Shown one piece after another: positions 6,480 through 14,163 of a stretch of DNA of 20,024 bases. The DNA lies in assembly GCA_003531665.1 (NCBI GenBank), contig DQFC01000020.1, positions 1 to 20,024 of the forward strand. The letters are read 5' to 3'. A program made the position numbers and the translations under genes. The notes below the pieces were generated by a model. That model was not told the origin of the DNA and searched no databases. It worked only from the letters and a program-made list of their open reading frames with translations. Positions within the stretch are counted from its first letter, which is position 1. The number at the start of each line of letters is the position of its first letter. This DNA comes from Candidatus Collierbacteria bacterium. Its GTDB lineage: Bacteria; Patescibacteriota; Microgenomatia; UBA1400; MFAQ01.

Positions 6480-6959
6480 TTAGTCTTCAAAAGAGTCCCC
6501 GTCAAATGCACTTTTGATGGCATGGTCGGTGTAGCCTCGCCGGTAGAGCTTGGAAATCAATGTCCGGCGGTCAAGACGGGGGTACTTTTGAAGAAAGTGC
6601 CTGATGGAAGTGATTTCAGCCTCCATGGGTGAGCCGGTCGTGAGAGCCTCGGAAACCGCTTCCCGCGACAGTCCCAAGAATTTTAGCTTGAGAGAAATGA
6701 TCTTAGGGCCATAATGTTTGGACAACTGTCGTCTGACAAAGGCTTCGGAAAGATATTGGTCGTTTAAGTAACCACTTTTGGCTAAATCCTCGAGAATGGA
6801 ATCAATTATGGGTCCGGGGTCCGCAAATTTTTCTTTTTCTGCCCGGCAAAACAGTTTTTCGCGCAACTGAACCCTAAAATATGGCCTAGCTCCAAGAACC
6901 CTTCCGGCATATTTTACGAGAGACAGCCTAAGTTCATTTTTCTGGTTGGATTCCGGCAT
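6480..6959 (-). CDS. recX: regulatory protein RecX
   Basis: RecX binds RecA filaments and limits their extension. The 159-residue, highly basic, helical protein has RecX-type three-helix repeats: [24 protein letters not shown] (positions 55-78) with the typical GYLND, the middle repeat with [14 protein letters not shown], and the C-terminal [19 protein letters not shown]. Its length is normal. The ATG at 6959 lies inside the end of recA in another frame (26-nt overlap), so the two genes are almost certainly co-transcribed and coupled. No other in-frame start gives a better N-terminus. Confidence 0.92.
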   Translation of the reverse strand: MPESNQKNELRLSLVKYAGRVLGARPYFRVQLREKLFCRAEKEKFADPGPIIDSILEDLAKSGYLNDQYLSEAFVRRQLSKHYGPKIISLKLKFLGLSREAVSEALTTGSPMEAEITSIRHFLQKYPRLDRRTLISKLYRRGYTDHAIKSAFDGDSFED

Positions 6960-7995
6960 TGACCTTTTCCATGACTTGCTGCTTAATCTTTTCGATGACT
7001 TGAGGACGCTCGGCTAAAGCGGCCTTGGCCGATTCACGTCCTTGGGCCAGGGTCTCCCCTTCATATTTGATAAATGAGCCGGCTTTCTCCAGAACGTTAT
7101 AGGCGATGGCAGTATCGATGAGGTCGCCTAGTTTACTGATACCTCCAACATTGAGAACATCGAACTCAGCAGTCCTAAAAGGTGAAGCAACTTTGTTCTT
7201 CACCACTTTGGCACGGTGACGGGAACCGATGATTTCATCTCCCTCCTGGATATTCCCAATTTTGCGCATGTCGATACGAATGGAGGCATAGAATTTAAGA
7301 GCCTTACCTCCGGTAGTAACTTCCGGATTTCCAAACATGACACCGATTTTTTCTCGCAACTGATTCGTAAAAATTACGATGCATTTGCTCTTGGAAATAG
7401 CACCGGTGATCTTGCGCAGAGCTTGACTCATGAGCCTGGCTTGAAGCCCCATGGAGGAGTCCCCCATTTCGCCCTCGATCTCTGACTTGGGAACCAAGGC
7501 GGCGACAGAATCAATGACTACGACATCCACACCGCCTGAACGGATCAGGGTTTCGGCGATCTCAAGCGCTTGCTCACCATTGTCCGGCTGGGACAGTAAT
7601 AGGCTGTCTAGATCAACACCAATAGATTTTGCCCTGCTTGGGTCCACGGCATGCTCGGCATCGATAAAGGCGGCTATACCGCCGGTTTTTTGGGCTTCTG
7701 AAATGACATGGAGAGCTAATGTGGTCTTACCTGAGGCTTCTGGGCCGTAGATTTCTACAATACGCCCCTTGGGAAACCCACCAATACCGAGTGCCAAATC
7801 CAGGCTGATAGAACCGGTAGAGATCACCGGAATCTTTTCATCGACACGGTCGGAACCCATATGCATAATAGCCCCTTCACCAAACTGTTTGGTGATTTGC
7901 TGCATGGCAATTTTGACAGCAGTAAGACGGGCATTGTTATCTGTCGGCTTGGCGACAGACTTTTCTTCTTTAGTTTTCTTGGTTTTCTTTGGCAT
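6934..7995 (-). CDS. recA: recombinase RecA
   Basis: RecA is the ATP-dependent strand-exchange protein of homologous recombination and the SOS co-protease. Its 353 residues match the family. A lysine-rich N-terminal extension (about 1-15) is followed by the core with Walker A GPEASGKT (84-91), the DAEHA segment, Walker [13 protein letters not shown], loop L1 [22 protein letters not shown] and the L2 region [23 protein letters not shown] (given in parts; no disruption by an intein). The start ATG at 7995 has an ordinary leader of about 23 nt after a TATAAT box. No LexA-type operator is evident. recX overlaps its 3' end; an endonuclease-like gene ends just upstream, within the promoter region. 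Confidence 0.98.
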   Translation of the reverse strand: MPKKTKKTKEEKSVAKPTDNNARLTAVKIAMQQITKQFGEGAIMHMGSDRVDEKIPVISTGSISLDLALGIGGFPKGRIVEIYGPEASGKTTLALHVISEAQKTGGIAAFIDAEHAVDPSRAKSIGVDLDSLLLSQPDNGEQALEIAETLIRSGGVDVVVIDSVAALVPKSEIEGEMGDSSMGLQARLMSQALRKITGAISKSKCIVIFTNQLREKIGVMFGNPEVTTGGKALKFYASIRIDMRKIGNIQEGDEIIGSRHRAKVVKNKVASPFRTAEFDVLNVGGISKLGDLIDTAIAYNVLEKAGSFIKYEGETLAQGRESAKAALAERPQVIEKIKQQVMEKVNAGIQPEK

Positions 7996-8024
7996 TTTCT
8001 TCGGGTATTTATTAATCTAAAATC

Positions 8025-8052
8025 ATTATATATATTTGGGTTATTTTCGCAA
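8025..8052 (-). promoter_or_regulatory. promoter of recA-recX
   Basis: The minus strand shows TTGCGA (8052-8047), a 16-bp spacer and TATAAT (8030-8025). Predicted initiation near 8018 leaves a leader of about 23 nt before the recA ATG. The -35 overlaps the last codons and stop of the upstream endonuclease-like gene. Confidence 0.55.
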
Positions 8053-8904
8053 TACCTTCAACTTTTCCTCTAAATGGTTAGCGGGAAATAAATCAGAAAG
8101 ATAGAGACTGATAAAACTAAGTTTGTATTCTTTTATTTTCTCTAGCTTTATTTTCTTTAATCTATCGTATGTCTTTAACTGTCCACAGAGACCAAATAAC
8201 TCAATCCAGTATTCTCCGACTCTAAAATCAGCACTCATGCCATTGTGCCAGGGATATTTAATGTGAACCTGATGTTTAATATTTCTTGCAAATAGCCAAT
8301 CGTCAACTATCTTTTCAGACAATGAATCGCATCTGTGACCGTCGTTAGCAATGTATTTTTTGGAAAAAATGACTTCGTTTGGGGTAAGGCCTGCGATTTT
8401 TATGAGATTGTTCCAAGTACCAAAATTATTTCTCGCTGGTCTGTTGAGATGCCCCAGCTCTGCTTTGGTGGGTATTCTTCCGTTGTCTAGTTGAAACTTT
8501 TGAATGATTTGCATTAGTCCTTCTTTTGTATATGAAGATAAGCCCTTTTTGGACTTGTTGACGCATTCAGTTGAGCAATATTTGGATTCGTGGTTTTTTA
8601 GAAAATTGTTACAATCTTTATTGGCACACTTAACTAAAGCGAATGGTTCGGCTCTCAACGAGTTGCTGAGAGTAGCACTACAGTTTCTTGAACAATAAGT
8701 ATGTCCCGAAGAGACACTGGAAAAAATTCGTTTATTACATAAAGGATTATCGCAATTTTTTGAAATCTTTTTGGTCTTTGATTGAGATTGGCACTCTGTA
8801 GAACAAAACTGTTTCCAGCCAAACTTCTTAGCCTCATTATATCTTCCATATGGTCTCTCAAATTCCATTTTACAGTAGTCGCACGTCACCCAAACTATAG
8901 CCAT
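8041..8904 (-). CDS. freestanding homing-type endonuclease: zinc fingers, HNR-like repeat, PD-(D/E)XK-like nuclease
   Basis: This 287-residue protein has three treble-clef-like Cys4 fingers: C8/C11/C34/C38, C51/C56/C71/C75 and C93/C98/C110/C114. A DNA-binding repeat follows (about 124-173: YTKEGLMQIIQKFQ, then GRIPTKAELGHLNRPARNNF, then GTWNNLIKIAGL), similar to the repeat found with homing endonucleases. The C-terminal nuclease-like domain (about 188-275) has E197 in a helix, D226 in SADFRV, E235 in WIELFG, then Y246 and a run of lysines, a Vsr/EDxHD-like PD-(D/E)XK arrangement. The domain calls are by eye. It lies between recA and tRNA-Pro, both classic neighbourhoods of homing genes, and looks AT-richer than recA. 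A TTGACA-16-TATAAA promoter ends 7 nt before its ATG. A DNA-repair or phage-derived nuclease is the alternative. Confidence 0.7.
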   Translation of the reverse strand: MAIVWVTCDYCKMEFERPYGRYNEAKKFGWKQFCSTECQSQSKTKKISKNCDNPLCNKRIFSSVSSGHTYCSRNCSATLSNSLRAEPFALVKCANKDCNNFLKNHESKYCSTECVNKSKKGLSSYTKEGLMQIIQKFQLDNGRIPTKAELGHLNRPARNNFGTWNNLIKIAGLTPNEVIFSKKYIANDGHRCDSLSEKIVDDWLFARNIKHQVHIKYPWHNGMSADFRVGEYWIELFGLCGQLKTYDRLKKIKLEKIKEYKLSFISLYLSDLFPANHLEEKLKVLRK

Positions 8905-8911
8905 CTACTTA

Positions 8912-8939
8912 TTTATACAAATATAACCCGAAATGTCAA
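8912..8939 (-). promoter_or_regulatory. promoter of the endonuclease-like gene, leaderless arrangement
   Basis: TTGACA (8939-8934), a 16-bp spacer and TATAAA (8917-8912) on the minus strand, with only 7 nt to the ATG at 8904. The transcript should start at or within a base or two of the start codon. Confidence 0.7.
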
Positions 8940-8944
8940 TCTCG

Positions 8945-8953
8945 TGGTAGAAT
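8945..8953 (+). promoter_or_regulatory. extended -10 promoter of tRNA-Pro
   Basis: TG-G-TAGAAT forms an extended -10 whose predicted start (about 8960) lies 2 nt before the mature 5' end of the tRNA. It is divergent from the endonuclease promoter. Confidence 0.5.
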
Positions 8954-8961
8954 ATGTTCTT

Positions 8962-9033
8962 CGGGGTATAGTATAACGGCTAGTATGTGTCGATGGGGTC
9001 GACATGATCTCAGTTCAATTCTGAGTACCCCGA
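8962..9033 (+). tRNA. tRNA-Pro (anticodon GGG)
   Basis: It folds as a complete cloverleaf. The acceptor CGGGGTA pairs with TACCCCG over 7 bp. The D stem GTAT/GTAT has two G-U pairs, with GG in the loop AACGGCTA. The anticodon stem TGTCG/CGACA encloses the loop ATGGGGT, giving anticodon GGG at 8995-8997. The variable region has 4 nt. The T stem CTCAG/CTGAG encloses TTCAATT. The C1-G72 pair, discriminator A73 and G37 are all as expected for bacterial tRNA-Pro. CCA is not encoded (CAA follows A73), so CCA must be added enzymatically. Confidence 0.95.
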
Positions 9034-9069
9034 CAATATAGGAAAAGATCGTTGAGGTTTGCCATGAGT

Positions 9070-10206
9070 CTACGGAGTTGGGGTGATGGAGACGACGGCG
9101 AGAATAGATAGGGCAAGAGACTTGGTTGTGGTAGCCCCACGATTGTCAGTTACGGTCACCTGTACGGAATACAGACCTGAGCTTGCCGGAGTTCCGGATA
9201 CATAACAGGTGATTTTTCCACCTCCGATAGGAACGGCGCAGGGACCACTATTAAGTCCGAAGGGAAGACCGGAAATCGCCATTTTTAGAGAATCTGTCAG
9301 ATTCGGATCGATAGCATCAATACTAGCGCCGTATGACTCATTCGCATATCCAGAAGGCAATGAAGTGGTGGTGATTTGGGGCGGCTGGTTATCAGAAGGA
9401 GTGGGAGTGGGAGTTTTTGTGGGGGTAGGAGAAGATGTCGGAGTAGGAGTAGGTGTCTTCGTTGGGGTAGGAATGGGACATTTGGTCATGTCTTTGGTCC
9501 ACTGCATTCCAGGTCGGGGACAACAGAACTTGATACCTCCACAAGAGGCAGTCCGACCGGTAGCATTGCACAAACTATCCTGAGAAGTACCGTCTGCTTC
9601 CGGAGGAGTGCAGTTGCGCAGAACTTTATCGGCACCGGGACACTGTTCGACACATTTATTTTCAACAAGTTTTGATGCGTAGAAATATGGTTCTTTTAGA
9701 GTACCTGTGGCTACTACTTTTTTGTTGACTAATGGTTCAGCCAGAGTTTTGGAAATAACCATTGCCGTGCAGACACCACCATCTTTTAAGAGTCTGTAGG
9801 GAGAAGGCGGTTTTACCGCCGGGGTAACCCCCGGACACTTGGTGAGATCCGTTGTCCATCTGGAGTTTGGCTTCGGGCAACAATAGGCTTTATTGCCACA
9901 AGTTTCAACTCTGCCGGCCTGATTGCAAATACTATCGATAGAGATACCATAAGAAGCCATGGGGTTGCAATCACGAAGAACGTTATCCAAACCGGGACAC
10001 TGCTGGATACATTTTCGGCACAGTGAAGAATCGGTGGATCGGATAAGCTGGCCAACCATGATCGTCCCCGATGAGGCACGGCCTTGATCGTTGAAATTTC
10101 CGGTTTTTATCAGTAATGCAACACCAAAAATAAGAGCCAGACTAACTAATAACAGAAGCGCAGAAACAAGAGTTTTTTTGTTCTGCGATTTCATCTTCGT
10201 CTTCAT
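9070..10206 (-). CDS. membrane-anchored cysteine-repeat and Ig-like surface protein
   Basis: This 378-residue protein is probably exported and held by an N-terminal helix (about 13-34, after a basic start); no lipobox is seen. Two cysteine-rich repeats follow, with cysteines at 66, 70, 80, 94, 103, 109, 110, 124 and at 185, 189, 199, 213, 222, 228, 229, 243, every one offset by exactly 119. Shared motifs are CPGxDxVLR, CNxxGR and CCPxP. A Pro-Thr linker (245-271) leads to an Ig-like domain of the putative-Ig/cadherin-like type (about 274-369, containing VSGTPASSGLYSVQVTVTDNRG). I know no function for the cysteine domain; disulfide-stabilised adhesion or sugar binding is a guess. The end ITPTP resembles the start of another Pro-Thr linker, so the C-terminus may be shortened. 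No clear promoter or Shine-Dalgarno sequence is seen. Confidence 0.8.
   Translation of the reverse strand: MKTKMKSQNKKTLVSALLLLVSLALIFGVALLIKTGNFNDQGRASSGTIMVGQLIRSTDSSLCRKCIQQCPGLDNVLRDCNPMASYGISIDSICNQAGRVETCGNKAYCCPKPNSRWTTDLTKCPGVTPAVKPPSPYRLLKDGGVCTAMVISKTLAEPLVNKKVVATGTLKEPYFYASKLVENKCVEQCPGADKVLRNCTPPEADGTSQDSLCNATGRTASCGGIKFCCPRPGMQWTKDMTKCPIPTPTKTPTPTPTSSPTPTKTPTPTPSDNQPPQITTTSLPSGYANESYGASIDAIDPNLTDSLKMAISGLPFGLNSGPCAVPIGGGKITCYVSGTPASSGLYSVQVTVTDNRGATTTKSLALSILAVVSITPTP
9394..9474. repeat. low-complexity Pro-Thr codon repeat
   Basis: Repeated CCNACN-type codons encode alternating Pro and Thr with Lys and Ser (residues 245-271 of the surface protein), a flexible extracellular linker. 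Such tracts vary easily in length. Confidence 0.7.
9478..9654 (-). repeat. second copy of the 8-cysteine domain
   Basis: It encodes residues 185-243 and matches the first copy at all eight cysteines, with an offset of 119 residues, as well as at CPGxDxVLR, DSxCNxxGR, CCPxP and WTxDxTKCP. Confidence 0.75.
9835..10011 (-). repeat. first copy of the 8-cysteine domain
   Basis: It encodes residues 66-124. See the second copy at 9478-9654 for the shared pattern. An extra cysteine (C63) precedes it and C146 lies between the copies. Confidence 0.75.
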
Positions 10207-10238
10207 ATCTTTTTGATGTTACTAATAACCGCTCAGCT

Positions 10239-10251
10239 GCTTAAATTAAGC
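10239..10251. repeat. 13-bp inverted repeat between two surface genes
   Basis: GCTTAA-A-TTAAGC lies in the 98-nt gap (10207-10304) between the two surface-protein genes. It could be an operator or a weak hairpin; no U-tract follows, so a terminator is unlikely. Nothing else is recognisable in the gap. Confidence 0.35.
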
Positions 10252-10304
10252 ATAGGCTTTGTGAGAACATAATGCAAGCGATTTATACTGAATTGTCTCA
10301 TCCT

Positions 10305-11453
10305 TCATTTCTCCGGGAGGTAAGAAAGAAAGGTGGATCCAACACCCAGACAAAGGAAAATGAAGCCTGTCAAAAATCCAATTGCCGGAATAAACATAAG
10401 CAACCCGGTGACAACTATCCCGACAACGAGAGGCCCAACAAGTCCACCTGCCTGCTTCTTGGTAAAGAACTTTATTATCCATTTACCGACCAGAATGGCC
10501 GGGTAAACGGTAGCTAGCATTATTGAAATGATGTATTCGAGAATAAGAACAAAAGCCGCCGGAACGCCTATGAGGCTTACCAACAACAAACAAAAGACAA
10601 TAGGTGTAAGTATTAAAACAGCTAATCCGGTCAGGCCGGTAATGGCTGGCTTCTTGGAGATTATCTGAGTTCTCTCAATAACTTTATTCTTTAGGAAATA
10701 TATTACGATAAAACCAAGTAGTAGTGTAGAAATTATCCAAAATATCTTCCCCATAAATTTAGCCACAAGGGAAATGTCTTTCATTTCTTTTTGAGGAATT
10801 TCTTTTCTAACGATTTCGTGTTTTAAAATATTGCCCTTGACATTCTTTTGACTTACAGACGCAGTGCCGTTGGTATCCATGTAGTACTCAAAGTCCCCAC
10901 CAATTTTGGCCGGATCGACTAGATTTACACGGCTGGCAGTCACCTTGGCGTTTCTTAGCAGAGAACCAGAAATGGTTAATTGGTCGGCGGCGCCGAGTAG
11001 ATCCCGGCCCAAGGAGCCTCTTAGGTCTACGTTTTGAACTCCAAAGAAAATGTCTCCCTTGATGGAAGAAAACTTAGTTAGAGAAAGATTTTGGGACAAA
11101 GTGTAGACGTTTCGACTAACAAGGCCGTTGATTTCCACCGATTGAGCGATCACTCTGATATTTCCGTCTATATTTCCATTTATTTTGATTGACTGAGCCA
11201 CACAAAGAATATCACCCTTGATATTGCTATTTACCACAACATCTTTCCCTGCACAAAGCAGGTCACCATTGATATCCGAATCCACTGTTAGATTGGTGGC
11301 ACTGATGATAGCTGTTTCGTTTATTACTTTTTCTTTTGGTAGTTCGAGAAGATTTCCGGAACCAAGATAGACGGCATGGGTGGGAATAGAATGGAAAAAT
11401 AAAAACGTGATAACTAGGAGAAACGTGACCGTGATGTGAGTGAAATATTTCAT
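10305..11453 (-). CDS. exported bactofilin-like beta-helix protein with C-terminal membrane helices
   Basis: The 382-residue protein starts with a signal peptide (about 1-28, ending SIPTHA). Residues about 45-200 are a run of short strand repeats of the type I-x-G-D/N-I/L (SDINGDLLCAG, SNIKGDILCVAQ, GNIDGNIRVIAQ, SSIKGDIFFGVQ), typical of the beta-helix of polymer-forming (bactofilin-like) proteins. Four or more hydrophobic segments occupy about 235-380, including a glycine-rich pair near the end. This suggests an extracytoplasmic beta-helix tethered to the membrane, perhaps a scaffold. Such architectures occur in many Patescibacteria (from memory). The TM region recalls small membrane proteins of unknown function. 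The start ATG at 11453 is 9 nt after an extended -10, so the leader is only 2-3 nt. Confidence 0.8.
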   Translation of the reverse strand: MKYFTHITVTFLLVITFLFFHSIPTHAVYLGSGNLLELPKEKVINETAIISATNLTVDSDINGDLLCAGKDVVVNSNIKGDILCVAQSIKINGNIDGNIRVIAQSVEINGLVSRNVYTLSQNLSLTKFSSIKGDIFFGVQNVDLRGSLGRDLLGAADQLTISGSLLRNAKVTASRVNLVDPAKIGGDFEYYMDTNGTASVSQKNVKGNILKHEIVRKEIPQKEMKDISLVAKFMGKIFWIISTLLLGFIVIYFLKNKVIERTQIISKKPAITGLTGLAVLILTPIVFCLLLVSLIGVPAAFVLILEYIISIMLATVYPAILVGKWIIKFFTKKQAGGLVGPLVVGIVVTGLLMFIPAIGFLTGFIFLCLGVGSTFLSYLPEK

Positions 11454-11462
11454 ACTATTTTA

Positions 11463-11492
11463 GGTATACCAGAATGTCGGGGAAAATGTCAA
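11463..11492 (-). promoter_or_regulatory. promoter of the beta-helix membrane protein gene, near-leaderless
   Basis: TTGACA (11492-11487), an 18-bp spacer ending in TGG, and TATACC (11468-11463) on the minus strand. Nine nucleotides remain to the ATG at 11453. Confidence 0.6.
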
Positions 11493-11501
11493 TTGGTGGC
11501 G

Positions 11502-11507
11502 TAAAAT
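11502..11507 (+). promoter_or_regulatory. -10 element of the UDP-glucuronate decarboxylase gene, leaderless arrangement
   Basis: TAAAAT lies exactly 6 nt before the ATG at 11514, so transcription would begin at the A of that ATG. No convincing -35 is visible. The placement favours ATG 11514 over the in-frame GTG at 11511. Confidence 0.45.
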
Positions 11508-11513
11508 TAAGTG

Positions 11514-12479
11514 ATGAAAATATTGATAACCGGAGGGGCGGGGTTTGTTGGTTCTCACTTATGCAGGAAATTATTGGAAGCAAATAATGACGTGATTTGT
11601 ATGGATAATTTTTATACCGGAAGGAAACAAAACATTGCCGACCTTCTTAACAATCCTCATTTCCGATTGATCGAAGGGGATATAACCCTGCCAATCGAAC
11701 AAGAAGGGCTTGATCAAATATATAATTTGGCTTGTCCGGCTTCACCTCCGGCATACCAGAAGGACCCAATATATACATGGAGGACGTCCGTGTTTGGAAT
11801 GAATAACGTGCTGGAACTTTCCCGGAGAAACGGAAACATACCGATTCTTCAAGCCTCTACATCAGAAGTCTATGGCGATCCGTTGGAGCATCCACAAAAG
11901 GAGAGTTACTGGGGAAATGTAAATCCTTGCGGAGTCAGATCGTGCTATGACGAAGGGAAAAGAGCAGCGGAGTCGATCTGTATGGATTTTTTCCGAAAAT
12001 ACAAGACTCCGGTGAGAATTGTCCGAATATTTAATACCTACGGGCCGGCTATGGATCCTCAAGACGGTCGGGTAGTGAGTAACTTTATAGTACAAACATT
12101 GACCAACCAAGACATTTCTATGTATGGAGATGGTATGCAAACCAGAAGTTTTCAGTACGTGAGTGACCTGATAAAAGGAATGATAAAACTAATGGAGAAT
12201 AAGGCTGGATTTACCGGCCCGGTGAATATTGGAAACCCGGGAGAGTACACCCTAAAACAACTTGCCGAAATTATCTTGGAGATGATCCCCGAGTCAAAAA
12301 GTAAAATAGTTGAACAGAAAAATATTCGAGAGGATGACCCTAGGATCAGGAAACCGGATATTTCGCTTGCCAAAAAAATGCTTGGATGGGAACCTGAGAT
12401 ATCTCTTACAGAAGGACTTACTCCAACAATTGAATATTTCAGAAAAGAAGTTGTGGTTGACCGTAATCGGAAATCTTGA
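11514..12479 (+). CDS. UDP-glucuronate decarboxylase (UDP-xylose synthase)
   Basis: This NAD-dependent enzyme of the extended short-chain dehydrogenase family decarboxylates UDP-glucuronate to UDP-xylose for surface glycans. The protein has 321 residues. The NAD-binding GGAGFVGS is at residues 7-14. The segment [13 protein letters not shown] is diagnostic for this family, as is STSEVYGDP. The catalytic Tyr and Lys lie in YDEGK (Y145, K149), and RIFNTYGP and SFQYVSDLI are also present. The length is normal for the soluble bacterial form. The start at ATG 11514 is preferred to GTG 11511 because a -10 box lies exactly 6 nt upstream. The 3' end overlaps the convergent Memo-CapA gene by 41 bp. It is the only plus-strand protein gene in the surface block. 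Confidence 0.93.
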   Translation: MKILITGGAGFVGSHLCRKLLEANNDVICMDNFYTGRKQNIADLLNNPHFRLIEGDITLPIEQEGLDQIYNLACPASPPAYQKDPIYTWRTSVFGMNNVLELSRRNGNIPILQASTSEVYGDPLEHPQKESYWGNVNPCGVRSCYDEGKRAAESICMDFFRKYKTPVRIVRIFNTYGPAMDPQDGRVVSNFIVQTLTNQDISMYGDGMQTRSFQYVSDLIKGMIKLMENKAGFTGPVNIGNPGEYTLKQLAEIILEMIPESKSKIVEQKNIREDDPRIRKPDISLAKKMLGWEPEISLTEGLTPTIEYFRKEVVVDRNRKS

Positions 12480-14163
12480 TAGGAATCTGTTCTTGACCGA
12501 TCAGGGTATTTCCGGAAAACATAAGTCTGACGAGAATCCCTTTTCTGGTTTCTTCCGACCACATTTGATCAAAGACCAAATTCCCCAAGGAGTAGTAAAT
12601 AGGTTTCCCCTTGTAGGTTTCTATCTCCTGAACCCAATGAGGATGGTGACCAATAACCACATCTGCGCCGGAGTCGATGGCTAAATGTGCCAACTCTACC
12701 TGCCTGAGCGACCGAGGGCGATATTCATTACCCCAATGAATAACAACTATCACAACATCAGCTGATTTTTTGGCTAAAGAGACCTGACTGTCGATATTTT
12801 CCTGAGATGACGAGGATATATAAGGAATCAATGGAGGAATATCATTGAATCCCAAAAAGGCCAGTTTAGTATTTTTTATGATCTTGATAGAAGGACTTCC
12901 ATGACCGATCGAGACCATCCCGGCTTTTGAAAGAATGGAGATTGTTTCTGCGAATCCCTCCTCCCCTTGATTACCAATGTGATTGTTGGCAAGATTAACA
13001 ATATCGACTCCGGAAGTAATTAGCCCCGCTATCGAACGAGGGTCGGAGCAAAAAATCAGCCCTTTATCTGTGGGTAAACAGCCTGATCTAAAGGGAGACT
13101 CCAAATTGATCGTGGTTAAGTCTGCAGAAGAAAGCAGAGCTGATATATTTTTGAATGGCCACGAGAAATCTTGATACTTTATCATTCTGGTGTTGACAGA
13201 GCGCCCAAGCATGACGTCTCCACCAAAGAGGAGGGAGAAGGTGCTGGTGGAAGGGGTGGTGATATTGCCATCGTCTGCGATTAAGAAATATGAAGTGACC
13301 TCTCGGGAATTATTACTAAAAGCTGATGAATCGGTACGTGTAAGAATATTCGGTTTCTGCCCACGAGACTGAATAAGTGATAGAACCGAAACAAGGGATG
13401 CGGGGGAGTCGAGATACTCGGAAGAAAGTCTTAGTAGTTCGGATAAGTTCGTGGTAGAGACCAGACTTTCCGTGATCTTGTCACGCTGGGCTGCTTCTAA
13501 CTGAGATAAGCCATGAGAGAAATCAATTGAGGCAATAACAACGGTATCTCCCGAAAAGGAAATTAACTGTTGAATAAAATTTGTTAACAGTTCTGGTGAG
13601 ATATCTTTTTTTAAAGCAAGTGGAACGATTTTTGCCTTCGGAAGGTAATGCTTTATAAAGGGAAGGAGGCCGGCTATGCCATGCTCGACGGACAATGCCT
13701 TATCGTCCAAACAGACAAAACCTGATTTTAGGAAAATATTTAGCAATCCCTCATCGACAGACACCCGACCCGAAGGGGTATCCCATTTGTTCTTGGAGGA
13801 AATGATGTCACATTTACCGGTGTTAGCGTGATTGGGTGACAAAACAATGATGGTATTTGTGGAGGGATTAGTAAGTAGAGAAATGCCCTTAGCGATTATT
13901 GGAGAAGCCATTAGGTGATGTGGAAGAACCAGGATGCGGGGAGGGATGGCGAAAGGAGCAATATTATTCCCGGCTATGGCAGGGAAAAAGGTGCGCGCAT
14001 CATAGGCAAAATCGGTAGAAAATGATGCCATGCCGAAGGGAAGCCATCCCCGACTCGAAGATTCTCCTCGGTTCCTCGGAATCCAGAAAAGCCACAGCGC
14101 GATTATGAAATTCAATATGACAATTATCAGAATCGCCCCTAACCATGTACGTGGCAACTTCAT
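12439..14163 (-). CDS. Memo-like domain fused to CapA-type metallophosphatase domain, membrane-anchored
   Basis: This 574-residue protein has an N-terminal membrane helix (about 8-28). A Memo domain (AmmeMemoRadiSam system protein B type, about 60-296) follows, with LPHHLM (H82, H83), SPNH (H112), VEHG (E160, H161) and IDFSHG (D214, H217). Then comes a CapA/PgsA-type domain (about 308-545) with GGDVMLGR (314-321), [15 protein letters not shown] (391-400), IHWGNEY (H476), IGHHPHW (H506, H507, H509) and YSLGNLVFD. CapA proteins belong to the calcineurin-like metallophosphatase superfamily and are linked to capsular poly-gamma-glutamate. The metal ligands of both domains appear kept, and the orientation suggests action outside the cell. 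Its ATG overlaps the A2M TGA (ATGA, 4 nt), so the two are coupled. The substrate is unknown. The 3' end overlaps the convergent decarboxylase gene. Confidence 0.85.
   Translation of the reverse strand: MKLPRTWLGAILIIVILNFIIALWLFWIPRNRGESSSRGWLPFGMASFSTDFAYDARTFFPAIAGNNIAPFAIPPRILVLPHHLMASPIIAKGISLLTNPSTNTIIVLSPNHANTGKCDIISSKNKWDTPSGRVSVDEGLLNIFLKSGFVCLDDKALSVEHGIAGLLPFIKHYLPKAKIVPLALKKDISPELLTNFIQQLISFSGDTVVIASIDFSHGLSQLEAAQRDKITESLVSTTNLSELLRLSSEYLDSPASLVSVLSLIQSRGQKPNILTRTDSSAFSNNSREVTSYFLIADDGNITTPSTSTFSLLFGGDVMLGRSVNTRMIKYQDFSWPFKNISALLSSADLTTINLESPFRSGCLPTDKGLIFCSDPRSIAGLITSGVDIVNLANNHIGNQGEEGFAETISILSKAGMVSIGHGSPSIKIIKNTKLAFLGFNDIPPLIPYISSSSQENIDSQVSLAKKSADVVIVVIHWGNEYRPRSLRQVELAHLAIDSGADVVIGHHPHWVQEIETYKGKPIYYSLGNLVFDQMWSEETRKGILVRLMFSGNTLIGQEQIPIKISDYGQPQLLF

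Noticed and set aside
7954-8036. LexA-type SOS operator before recA
   Set aside because: No convincing palindromic operator was found between the promoter and the start codon.
8955-9040. An offset cloverleaf starting at GGGG (8963)
   Set aside because: That register leaves the T stem mismatched. Starting at C8962 gives perfect acceptor, anticodon and T stems and a standard tRNA-Pro identity.
9394-9474. CRISPR-like or satellite array
   Set aside because: The repeat is a Pro-Thr codon run inside a coding frame, with no constant spacer length. No CRISPR array was seen anywhere.
9070-10206. Lipoprotein signal peptide
   Set aside because: The N-terminal hydrophobic segment has no following lipobox Cys; the first Cys is at residue 63. 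An uncleaved anchor fits better.
9070-10206. UGA recoded to glycine (genetic code 25)
   Set aside because: UGA terminates recA, the A2M and others at the expected family lengths, so the standard bacterial code applies.
11511-11513. GTG as the start of the decarboxylase
   Set aside because: It would precede the predicted transcription start. ATG 11514 lies 6 nt after TAAAAT and is the more usual codon.
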